NCBI GenBank assembly: GCA_028707655.1
Contig: JAQWAN010000092.1
Span: 1-7,699 of the forward strand
DNA: 7,699 nucleotides
Reading direction: 5' to 3'
DNA from: Bacteroidaceae bacterium
GTDB taxonomy: Bacteria; Bacteroidota; Bacteroidia; Bacteroidales; Bacteroidaceae
Shown piece by piece: positions 1 through 6,093 of the stretch; position 1 is the first letter of the stretch, and the number at the start of each line of letters is the position of its first letter. The position numbers and the translations under genes are program-made. The notes below the pieces were generated by a model that saw only the letters and a list, made by a program, of their open reading frames with translations, ran no database searches and had not been told where the DNA came from.

Positions 1-15
1 ACGCTCTTCCGATCT
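1..15. other. Illumina sequencing-adapter remnant (not genomic)
   Basis: These 15 bases, ACGCTCTTCCGATCT, are identical to the 3' end of the standard Illumina TruSeq read-1 adapter. On the other strand they give AGATCGGAAGAGCGT, the familiar read-through adapter start. They sit exactly at the end of the window, where an untrimmed read would end a contig. The reading frame of the neighbouring TPR gene passes through them, so the last five residues of that open frame (EIGRA) come from the adapter. An identical 15-base match at a contig end is very unlikely to be chance. Confidence 0.95.
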
Positions 16-958
16 CCCCCGTATAATCCCCCGTTTTTTTACGTAACAAAGCACGATTATAGCGTGCAATCATATTATCCGGCTCTTGTGTAATCACAAA
101 ATCGAAATCGCGTATTGCACGGTTGTCATCGCCTACCTGTGTACGGAGTAATCCCCGGTTAAAATGTGCTAGTAAGCTCTTTGGAGAAATCAATATTGCC
201 TTGTCATAATCGTCCATAGCCCCTCTAAGGTTATTCTGATAATAACGTGCTAGCGCTCTATTGATATATCCTCCTGTATTTTTAACAATCAGCGAGATGG
301 CTCTATCTAGATCCTTCTCCGCTTCTTTATATTGTTTTTGTTTTAAGAAAAAAGAGGCGCGCGCACTCCATACATCTCCATCATAAGGCGATTTTAGAAC
401 AGCCTCCTCATAATCTCTCTTAGCTGCACTCGTGTCCTTCAGTGTTTCATACACATTACCACGTATAATATTTGCAGCAACATATTGAGGATTAATGCTC
501 AGTAATGTATCCAGTTCGTTGATAGCTCCCTTGTAATCTTTTAGTTTAATCATGCAGACAGATATATTATGTCTGATGTTTATATTCTGTGGGTCATAAA
601 GAAGCGCCTTCCTAAAATCCGCAGTAGCTTTACTGTATTCGCCCATTCTAAGACGAGCTAAGCCTCTTACCTGGTAGTTACGCACCACAAACGGATTCCT
701 GGCAATCGATTCTGTGCAATCGGCTTCTGCGCCCCTAAAATCGTCAAGATTATATTTAGCCAACCCTCTATAGAAATAGGGTGTCGACAAATACGATTTG
801 GCATTAATAACTTGATTAAAATACTGGATAGACAACAAATAATCCTCAAAATAAAGTGCATTTTGAGCAATTGTCATCACCTTTACGGTATTGATTTGTG
901 CAAAAGATGCAATTATAGCAGCTAATGCACATCCAAGAGTTATTAATAGCCGCTTCAT
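16..958 (-). CDS. Secreted tetratricopeptide-repeat protein, 3' end missing at contig edge
   Basis: I read this by reverse-complementing the left edge; it is open from an ATG at 958 to the edge, giving 314 genuine residues and no stop. The first 20 residues (MKRLLITLGCALAAIIASFA) form a Sec signal peptide with likely cleavage SFA|Q, leaving an N-terminal Gln as in many exported Bacteroidota proteins; Cys10 is too early and poorly placed for a lipobox. Roughly eight TPR units of about 34 residues follow from about residue 26, with recognisable units near 60, 91, 125, 158, 192, 226, 260 and 294 and recurring A..D/Y..AI patterns ending in NP, DP or SP. TPR arrays bind other proteins, so an envelope scaffold or adaptor role is likely, but substrate and partner are unknown. 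Its ATG directly abuts the def stop codon, so it is probably translationally coupled as the third gene of a ruvX-def operon. It may carry another domain beyond the break. Confidence 0.88.
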
Positions 959-1513
959 TTATTTTATAGTTTTAACCTTATAGGAGCATCTTACCTTTCC
1001 CTTTACCATTGCGTTTAGTTTATTCTTAATCATCTGCTTACGCAAATTAGAGATATGGTCTATAAATAATCTACCCTCTAAGTGGTCAAACTCATGTTGT
1101 ATCACTCGTGCCAAATAACCTTCCACCCACTCCTCATGCGCTTCAAAATTTTCATCTAGATAAGAGAGGCGTATACGTGTTGAGCGGCTCACCTTTTCAT
1201 GAATACCAGGCAAGCTTAAGCAGCCCTCTTCCATGCTATCGTATTCCTCATTTGTCTCTAAGATATGTCCATTAATAAAAACTTTCTTATAATCTTTATA
1301 GGCTGGCATATCTTCCGAGAGAACATCCAAATCAACTACCACCAAACGAATAGATTTACCTATCTGCGGAGCAGCCAGGCCAATACCATCCGAACGCAAC
1401 ATTGTATCTCTCATATTGTCTAGTAACTCGCTTAATCCTGGAAAATCAGGTGTAATATCCTTTGCTACAGCTCTTAATACTGGCTGTCCATAAATATAAA
1501 TAGGTAAAAACAT
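959..1513 (-). CDS. def: Peptide deformylase
   Basis: This cytoplasmic metalloenzyme removes the formyl group from the initiator methionine of new proteins. All three family motifs are present in the 184 residues: GIGLAAPQ at 43-50 (motif 1), EGCLSLPG at 96-103 with metal ligand Cys98 (motif 2), and QHEFDHLEG at 139-147 with metal ligands His140 and His144 and catalytic Glu141 (motif 3). The EGCLSLPG form fits a type 1 bacterial enzyme and the length is normal. The start ATG at 1513 is one base past the ruvX stop codon, and the TAA stop is followed without a gap by the ATG of the TPR gene, so the three genes are almost certainly one transcript. No clear Shine-Dalgarno precedes it, as is usual in Bacteroidota. 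Nothing looks damaged, and the identification is firm. Confidence 0.97.
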   Translation of the reverse strand: MFLPIYIYGQPVLRAVAKDITPDFPGLSELLDNMRDTMLRSDGIGLAAPQIGKSIRLVVVDLDVLSEDMPAYKDYKKVFINGHILETNEEYDSMEEGCLSLPGIHEKVSRSTRIRLSYLDENFEAHEEWVEGYLARVIQHEFDHLEGRLFIDHISNLRKQMIKNKLNAMVKGKVRCSYKVKTIK

Positions 1514-1514
1514 A

Positions 1515-1946
1515 CTAAAATAGTTTATTGTTAATTGATATCGTTTCCATATAGGTCTGTAATATTATAGTAGCACTAATCTCATCTACAAGCTCTTTGT
1601 TTTGTCGTGCTTTCTTTTTCAATCCTCCTTCAAGCATCGTTCTATGTGCCATCACAGAGGTAAACCGCTCGTCAACAAATTCCACCTTCATCTGTGGCAA
1701 CAACTTTTTGAGTCGATGCACAAAAGGTGTGATATACTTCATGCTCTCAGAAGGTTCTCCCGAGAGCTGTTTGGGCAATCCAACAATAATAACATCTACT
1801 TTTTCTTTTGCTACATAAGCAGTCAGAAATTTCTCCAATTCGCAGGTTGCTACTGTTGTCAATCCATTTGCTATCAGTTGTAAACAATCGGTAACTGCAA
1901 TACCACATCGTTTTCTGCCATAATCTATTGCTAAAACTCTTCCCAT
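1515..1946 (-). CDS. ruvX: RuvX/YqgF, RNase H-fold putative Holliday junction resolvase / pre-16S rRNA nuclease
   Basis: The protein is a small RNase H-like nuclease. Members were first proposed as Holliday junction resolvases, and E. coli YqgF is linked to 5'-end maturation of 16S rRNA. Numbering from the ATG at 1946 (143 residues), the motifs are AIDYGRKR at 6-13 with acidic Asp8, VGLP at 55-58, FVDERFTS at 90-97 with Asp92 and Glu93, and ELVDEISA at 118-125 with Asp121. The open frame extends upstream to a TTG at 1958, adding MHTI, but I choose the ATG because homologues start just before this motif and because the TTG lies inside the candidate -7 promoter box. The usual RKRTG is RKRCG here. 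The gene leads a tight operon with def, one base downstream. Identification is strong; which of the two biochemical roles dominates is not visible from sequence. Confidence 0.93.
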   Translation of the reverse strand: MGRVLAIDYGRKRCGIAVTDCLQLIANGLTTVATCELEKFLTAYVAKEKVDVIIVGLPKQLSGEPSESMKYITPFVHRLKKLLPQMKVEFVDERFTSVMAHRTMLEGGLKKKARQNKELVDEISATIILQTYMETISINNKLF

Positions 1947-1955
1947 AATTGTATG

Positions 1956-1963
1956 CAAAAGTA
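1956..1963 (-). promoter_or_regulatory. Candidate -7 promoter element for the ruvX-def-TPR operon
   Basis: On the minus strand these bases read TACTTTTG, a full match to the Bacteroidota -7 consensus TAnnTTTG. No convincing TTTG -33 element is seen about 19-21 bases upstream. If used, transcription would start around 1950-1953, only a few bases before the ruvX ATG at 1946. The placement supports the ATG over the upstream TTG start. Confidence 0.55.
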
Positions 1964-2054
1964 CAATTTATATCTCATCAGTTGCATCTTTTATCTGAAA
2001 AGATTGCAAATAGATGTTATCTATGTTTTATTTTATGTTTTTATAAATATTGGT

Positions 2055-2062
2055 TACCTTTA
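2055..2062 (+). promoter_or_regulatory. Candidate -7 promoter element for the EFR1 gene
   Basis: TACCTTTA matches seven of the eight positions of the Bacteroidota TAnnTTTG -7 box. It lies 20 bases before the ATG at 2083, predicting a leader of about 15-18 bases. The upstream T-rich stretch 2026-2043 has no clear -33 TTTG at the expected spacing, so this is a moderate call. Confidence 0.42.
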
Positions 2063-2071
2063 CAACAAAAT

Positions 2072-2075
2072 AGGA
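2072..2075 (+). promoter_or_regulatory. Possible Shine-Dalgarno for the EFR1 gene
   Basis: AGGA ends seven bases before the ATG at 2083, a suitable spacing. Shine-Dalgarno use is weak in Bacteroidota, so the match may be incidental, but it agrees with the chosen start. Confidence 0.3.
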
Positions 2076-2082
2076 ACTTATC

Positions 2083-2880
2083 ATGACAAAAGAAGACAAT
2101 CTAAGCAAAGTATCGCTGCTCTATTTCTCTCCCACGCACACCTCCAAACAAATGGCAGAAGCTGTGGCAGAAGGAGTATCCGCCAGCAGAATAGAGTCCA
2201 TTGACCTAACCTGCGATTTAGGGAACGCACCAATACATATTACAGAAGGAGTGGCCATTGTAGCGGTTCCCGTTTATGCTGGTAGAGTGGCCCCATTAGC
2301 TTTGGAACGGCTAAGACGAGTCACAGCGAATCGGATACCCGTTACACTACTCGTTATTTATGGCAACCGCGCCTACGACGATGCCCTAGTAGAACTATCA
2401 GACACCCTCACTACTCTTGGATTTATCCCCACGAGTGCAGGAGCTTTTATTGGCGAACATAGTTATAGTCGCTCACTAATGCCCATTGCAGAGGGGCGTC
2501 CCGATGCAACCGACCTCTCCATCGCTCGCCGTTTTGGAAACGACAGTCGTCCTTTTTTACTTGCAGCACACTCCTGTGTGCCACATCTTCCATTACCGGG
2601 CAATCGCCCCTATAAACCTGTTAGCACCCCCACACCCGCTGTTCCTATCTCAACGGATAATTGCACCTCGTGTGGCATTTGTGTTGATGTCTGTCCCACA
2701 GGAGCCATCTCCATTACCAATGGAGAGCGTCCCGTTACCAATCCTGACCTCTGCATCAAGTGTTGTGCTTGTGTTAAAGATTGTCCTAGTGATGCCCGTA
2801 TTTTTAACACACCCTATACCAAAAAGTTACATACAAATTGTAGTCTTTATCAAACGCCTACCCTTTTCTTTCCGGTGTAA
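2083..2880 (+). CDS. EFR1-type protein: flavodoxin-like domain fused to a 2x[4Fe-4S] ferredoxin
   Basis: The 265-residue protein has two parts. Residues 9 to about 165 look flavodoxin-like: a strand and phosphate-loop region LLYFSPTHTSKQ at 12-23, then PVYAGRVAP at 63-71 and YGNRAYDDAL at 93-102, which fit FMN contacts. Residues 194-234 form a bacterial ferredoxin with two CxxCxxCxxxCP clusters: Cys194, 197, 200, 204 and Cys224, 227, 230, 234. A short tail ending NCSLYQTPTLFFPV resembles the usual end of the family, so the protein appears complete. No signal peptide is seen, so it should be cytoplasmic. The architecture predicts an electron carrier coupling FMN to iron-sulfur clusters; the physiological partner of this family is not established, and no neighbour suggests one. 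It stands alone, divergent from ruvX and convergent with dpp7. Sampled stretches are richer in G+C than the def gene. The family call is strong and function is open. Confidence 0.9.
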   Translation: MTKEDNLSKVSLLYFSPTHTSKQMAEAVAEGVSASRIESIDLTCDLGNAPIHITEGVAIVAVPVYAGRVAPLALERLRRVTANRIPVTLLVIYGNRAYDDALVELSDTLTTLGFIPTSAGAFIGEHSYSRSLMPIAEGRPDATDLSIARRFGNDSRPFLLAAHSCVPHLPLPGNRPYKPVSTPTPAVPISTDNCTSCGICVDVCPTGAISITNGERPVTNPDLCIKCCACVKDCPSDARIFNTPYTKKLHTNCSLYQTPTLFFPV

Positions 2881-2928
2881 ATAGATTAATTAAAAAGAGG
2901 CTTAACCATCTGCAACAGAGAGGAAACG

Positions 2929-2966
2929 AAAAAAGAGCCCAATTCAATTAAATTGGGCTCTTTTTT
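2929..2966. terminator. Bidirectional intrinsic terminator between the EFR1 gene and dpp7
   Basis: A perfect 10-base-pair stem, GAGCCCAATT (2935-2944) with AATTGGGCTC (2951-2960), closes a six-base loop. It is flanked by six A (2929-2934) and seven T (2961-2967), which extend the stem and give a U tract in either direction. It lies 48 bases after the EFR1 stop and about 36 bases after the dpp7 stop on the other strand, so one hairpin can end both converging transcripts. Confidence 0.92.
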
Positions 2967-3002
2967 TATACTGTTTTAAGCAGTTGTATGCTTCTGGTTT
3001 AC

Positions 3003-5180
3003 CTATTCAGCAATAGTCATTTCATCAATCAATCGTTTGTTATTACCCAATTTGTCGATAATAAACAATACATATCGAATATCTACATTGATACAACGTT
3101 GCTTACTCTGATCAAAATTAATATCACCACTTAACGATTCCCAGTTTCCATCAAAAGCAAGACCAATTAGTTCTCCTTTAGCATTTAACACAGGGCTACC
3201 CGAGTTTCCACCAGTAATATCATTAGTAGACAAGAAACAAACAGGCATATTGCCATTCTTCATTGCATAACGTCCAAAATCTTTTTTAAGAATCAACTCC
3301 TTCAATTTAGTTGGCACATTAAACTCACGATTGGTGCTATCCTCTTTCTCTAAGATACCATTTGTTGTAGTGTAATAATCAAAAAACACGCCATCTTTAG
3401 GTTGGTACGATTTTACATTACCATATGTCATACGGATAGTAAAGTTAGCATCTGGATATTGAGGATTTGCAGCATTCATCTCACATAAACCCTTCACATA
3501 TGTCTTATGCAACAGATTTAATTCGCCACCACGTTTAGCATAGCCACTTCTAATCTCGTTTAGCTTGTCATATTTAGAAACCACATAGTTATACATGGCA
3601 TCCTTCTTGACCATCTTCATCGCCTTTTTAGCACTCTTTATCTTTAAGAACTTCTCAAAATTCGCTTTAGATGAATAGATCGAATTATCATACATAGCAT
3701 CAATAAAAGAGGACATATCCCCTTTGTAGTTCTTCTCAACATAGGTATAGAACGAAGGCAATTGCTCTTTTTTTACCATTGTAGCATAGAGTGGAAGAAT
3801 CACTTGAGCCACTTTTTTATCTACACTATGGTTATAGTCTTTGTTATAAATACTCTCAAAAACATCGGTTAATGTCTTTCTAAATTCAGTAGCTAGCGAA
3901 TCCTCTTTATTTTTAAGCGCATCCACATATCTATCGAGCACCATATATGGTGTACCAAACTCAATACCACCCAATATAATCTCCGCAAACACATTGGTAG
4001 CATATTCCTTTTGCTCCTCTTTAGCCACTGCTGCATTAATCTTATCTACCACAGTTAAGTACTCCTCATTTCCTACTTTAGTAGCAAACGCTTTAAAAGC
4101 CTTTTCTTGTGCTAGTTTCGATTCAATCACATGATTTTTTACAATAGCCTTATTCATGCCAATTGCATTTTTCCAGTAGTTAGCAGACATTGCATATTTG
4201 CTTGCATATTGAATCAGAACAGCTTCATCTTTGGCCATCTCCTCTTTCAACACATTCTGTCTAGCAGTTCGCACCTGGATACGAGGGTAGTTCTCCGTTT
4301 TCATCTTGTTGGCAATCTCGCCAGCTGTTAAATAGCGCTGTGTACTACCTGGGAAACCCATCACCATAGTATAATCACCATCTTCTACACCCTTTAAAGA
4401 GATAGTGTAGTGTTTTTTCGTTTCCAATGGTACATTTTCTGCACTATATTTAGCGGGTTCTCCATTAGCATCCGCATAGATACGGAAGACAGAGAAATCG
4501 CCTGTATGGCGAGGCCACATCCAGTTGTCCGTATCTCCACCAAACTTACCTACAGCAGAAGGAGGTGCAGCTACCATACGTATATCCGTGTATACTTTTT
4601 GGTAAAACAAATAGAATTTATTTCCAGCAAAGAAAGGACGAATCAATGCTTTGATTCCCTTTTTCTTAAAATAAGGGCTCTTTTTATAGAGTTCGGCAGC
4701 CACTTTTCTTAAAACAGCTCCAGTATACGCCTCTACCTGTGTAAATTCCTTATCTGCAATTTTCTTATTGATAATGTCGGTTACATCCTCAATTTTATCA
4801 ATAAACGTAAACTTTAGTCCCTCTGTAGGAAGCTCCTCTTGAAAGCTTTTAGCCCAGAAACCATCTCTTAAATAGTTATGCTCTACCGATGAATGTTCTT
4901 GTATAGCACCAAATCCACAATGATGGTTGGTAAAGATTAACCCTTTAGAAGAAACAATTTCTCCTGTACACCCTCCACCAAAGATACCCACAGCATCTTT
5001 TAGAGAAACTCCATTCGGATTATAGATCTCCTTCAGCTCCAGTTTTAATCCCTGTTTCTTCATTTGATCAATCAGATGTTGTTGTTGCATCATTTGCAAT
5101 AACCACATACCCTCATCGGCAAAAACAGCCGAAGCCGAGCCAATAAAAATGGCCAGGATAAAAAGTTTCATTTTTTTCAT
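3003..5180 (-). CDS. dpp7: Family S46 dipeptidyl-peptidase, DPP7-like, periplasmic
   Basis: This serine exopeptidase removes dipeptides from the N-terminus of oligopeptides. The 725 residues, full family length, begin with a signal peptide cut probably after VFA at 21, leaving DEGMWLL, the conserved S46 mature start. The chymotrypsin-like halves flank a helical middle (about 280-580). Visible motifs are GGGCTGE at 68-74, TNHHCGFGA at 84-92 (catalytic His87 by analogy with His-Cys of chymotrypsin), NWMWPRHTGDF at 219-229 (amine-binding Asn219/Trp220 and likely catalytic Asp228) and GNSGSP at 658-663 (nucleophile Ser660). The residue 18 after Ser660 is Gly678 in FDGNW; the equivalent in P. gingivalis DPP11 is Arg673, which selects Asp/Glu at P1, whereas DPP7 has Gly. 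This favours a hydrophobic-P1, DPP7-like enzyme. It has its own promoter and follows plsC by 44 bases. Specificity is inferred from one position; the S46 assignment is firm. Confidence 0.95.
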   Translation of the reverse strand: MKKMKLFILAIFIGSASAVFADEGMWLLQMMQQQHLIDQMKKQGLKLELKEIYNPNGVSLKDAVGIFGGGCTGEIVSSKGLIFTNHHCGFGAIQEHSSVEHNYLRDGFWAKSFQEELPTEGLKFTFIDKIEDVTDIINKKIADKEFTQVEAYTGAVLRKVAAELYKKSPYFKKKGIKALIRPFFAGNKFYLFYQKVYTDIRMVAAPPSAVGKFGGDTDNWMWPRHTGDFSVFRIYADANGEPAKYSAENVPLETKKHYTISLKGVEDGDYTMVMGFPGSTQRYLTAGEIANKMKTENYPRIQVRTARQNVLKEEMAKDEAVLIQYASKYAMSANYWKNAIGMNKAIVKNHVIESKLAQEKAFKAFATKVGNEEYLTVVDKINAAVAKEEQKEYATNVFAEIILGGIEFGTPYMVLDRYVDALKNKEDSLATEFRKTLTDVFESIYNKDYNHSVDKKVAQVILPLYATMVKKEQLPSFYTYVEKNYKGDMSSFIDAMYDNSIYSSKANFEKFLKIKSAKKAMKMVKKDAMYNYVVSKYDKLNEIRSGYAKRGGELNLLHKTYVKGLCEMNAANPQYPDANFTIRMTYGNVKSYQPKDGVFFDYYTTTNGILEKEDSTNREFNVPTKLKELILKKDFGRYAMKNGNMPVCFLSTNDITGGNSGSPVLNAKGELIGLAFDGNWESLSGDINFDQSKQRCINVDIRYVLFIIDKLGNNKRLIDEMTIAE

Positions 5181-5205
5181 ATCATATTTTTTATATTATT
5201 ATACA

Positions 5206-5213
5206 CAAAGATA
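5206..5213 (-). promoter_or_regulatory. Candidate -7 promoter element for dpp7
   Basis: The minus strand reads TATCTTTG, a full match to TAnnTTTG, 25 bases before the dpp7 ATG at 5180. TTAG at 5232-5229, about 19 bases before the box and inside the plsC 3' end, is a weak -33 candidate. The predicted leader is about 21 bases and AT-rich, as expected for Bacteroidota. Confidence 0.65.
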
Positions 5214-5224
5214 TTTATTTTTAT

Positions 5225-5989
5225 TTAGCTAATCACATCTTGGTCTTCATTTCTTACCATCCCCTTATAGTGTTGTGGCAAACCCGTCTGAATAGCTGCG
5301 TACGATTGTTCCAAAAGGTACTGCACATTCTCCTCCCCTTTTGCTATAGGGTAAATAGGAGCATGGATAATTAGTTCTAGTCGATGCTGCCTTATCCATC
5401 TCTTGTCGCGTGGCAACACATCGAACGAGCCATTAATGGTTACAGGTACCACGGGGAGTTGTAGCTCATCGGCCAATTGAAAAGCCCCCTTCTTGAAATA
5501 GCCCATATGGCCAGTAAAGGTACGAGCGCCTTCCGGGAAAATCATTAAAGAGATTCCTCCACATAAAATTTTCTTCGCTAATTGAATAGATTGATAAACC
5601 TTACGTGGCCCTCTTCTATCCACAAAGATGTGTTGTGCCAATTGGCAAGCTGGCCCGATAAAGGGCATCTTTCTAATGGAATGTTTTATCATCCATTTAA
5701 AGTTACGTCCCAAAAAGCCATAGACCAAGAAAATATCGAAGGTACCTTGATGGTTCCCCACAAAAACATACGATTGGTTTTTCTGTAGCTCCTGCTTTCG
5801 CTCCACATGCACTCGCAACAGAAGTAGATAGCAGACCAAGACAGACCATATCTTTCCAGGATAGTATCCCCAGAAAGAACTTTTACCCAACCAACAGCCT
5901 AATATGGTAACTAGCGAGGTGAGTAAAGTTATCAGTAACAAAGGAATTGCTACTAACACCACATAAATAGAATAAATTAACCTCCTCAT
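5225..5989 (-). CDS. plsC: 1-acyl-sn-glycerol-3-phosphate acyltransferase family protein
   Basis: PlsC-type enzymes add a second acyl chain to lysophosphatidic acid at the cytoplasmic membrane, giving phosphatidic acid for phospholipid synthesis. The 254-residue protein has the four family blocks in order: NHQGTFD at 79-85 (NHx4D; His80 and Asp85 catalytic), IFVDRRGPRK at 121-130, FPEGARTF at 151-158 (FPEGTR block) and VPVTING at 181-187. Hydrophobic segments at about 5-34 and 46-60 should anchor it in the membrane before the catalytic domain. Length is close to the 245 residues of E. coli PlsC. The ATG at 5989 follows an A-rich leader. The aspS terminator lies just upstream, so plsC probably has its own promoter, although I find no good TAnnTTTG box. 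No terminator follows, so its transcript may continue into dpp7. Exact acceptor (lysophosphatidate or another lysolipid) cannot be told from these motifs alone. Confidence 0.92.
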   Translation of the reverse strand: MRRLIYSIYVVLVAIPLLLITLLTSLVTILGCWLGKSSFWGYYPGKIWSVLVCYLLLLRVHVERKQELQKNQSYVFVGNHQGTFDIFLVYGFLGRNFKWMIKHSIRKMPFIGPACQLAQHIFVDRRGPRKVYQSIQLAKKILCGGISLMIFPEGARTFTGHMGYFKKGAFQLADELQLPVVPVTINGSFDVLPRDKRWIRQHRLELIIHAPIYPIAKGEENVQYLLEQSYAAIQTGLPQHYKGMVRNEDQDVIS

Positions 5990-5995
5990 TTTTTT

Positions 5996-6008
5996 ATAGT
6001 TAAACTAT
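5996..6008. repeat. Short perfect palindrome just upstream of plsC
   Basis: ATAGTTAAACTAT is a perfect 6-1-6 inverted repeat ending seven bases before the plsC ATG. It lies where the promoter or 5' leader of plsC should be, so it could be an operator or a small leader hairpin. It is AT-rich and short, so chance is quite possible. Confidence 0.4.
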
Positions 6009-6036
6009 CCAGCTAGAATCTTTATTCTCTTTAGCT

Positions 6037-6073
6037 AAAAAAACGGGTGACCCCAAAGGATTGCCCGTTTTTT
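6037..6073 (-). terminator. Intrinsic terminator downstream of aspS
   Basis: CGGG (6044-6047) pairs with CCCG (6064-6067), extended by A6038-6043 with T6068-6073 to a 10-base-pair stem around a 16-base loop. Read on the minus strand it ends in a run of seven U, and it begins 20 bases past the aspS stop. The GC part of the stem is only four pairs, so it may be leaky toward plsC. Confidence 0.78.
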
Positions 6074-6093
6074 AGTTTATTCCTATTCTCTGT

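Noticed and set aside
667..870. Minus-strand open frame of 67 residues
   Set aside because: It lies in another frame of the TPR gene, whose own frame has a signal peptide and repeat pattern throughout.
1597..1883. Two plus-strand open frames opposite ruvX
   Set aside because: They are antisense to a well-motifed ruvX and show no domain or start signal of their own.
1947..1958. TTG start adding four residues (MHTI) to RuvX
   Set aside because: It overlaps the candidate -7 box, and family members begin at the GRVLAIDYG segment, so the ATG at 1946 is preferred.
1953..2204. Plus-strand 83-residue open frame across the ruvX-EFR1 spacer
   Set aside because: It starts inside the ruvX promoter region, is of low complexity in the spacer and runs into EFR1 in the wrong frame; no recognisable domain.
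2486..2884. Plus-strand 132-residue frame and minus-strand frame within EFR1
   Set aside because: Both are shadows; the EFR1 frame has all eight cluster cysteines in correct spacing.
2970..2993. Small hairpin AAGCA/TGCTT next to the main terminator
   Set aside because: It has only five base pairs and no U tract; the neighbouring 10-base-pair hairpin explains termination.
4131..4712. Plus-strand frames opposite dpp7 (4131-4331 and 4410-4712)
   Set aside because: They are antisense to the conserved S46 peptidase and have no promoter or recognisable motif.
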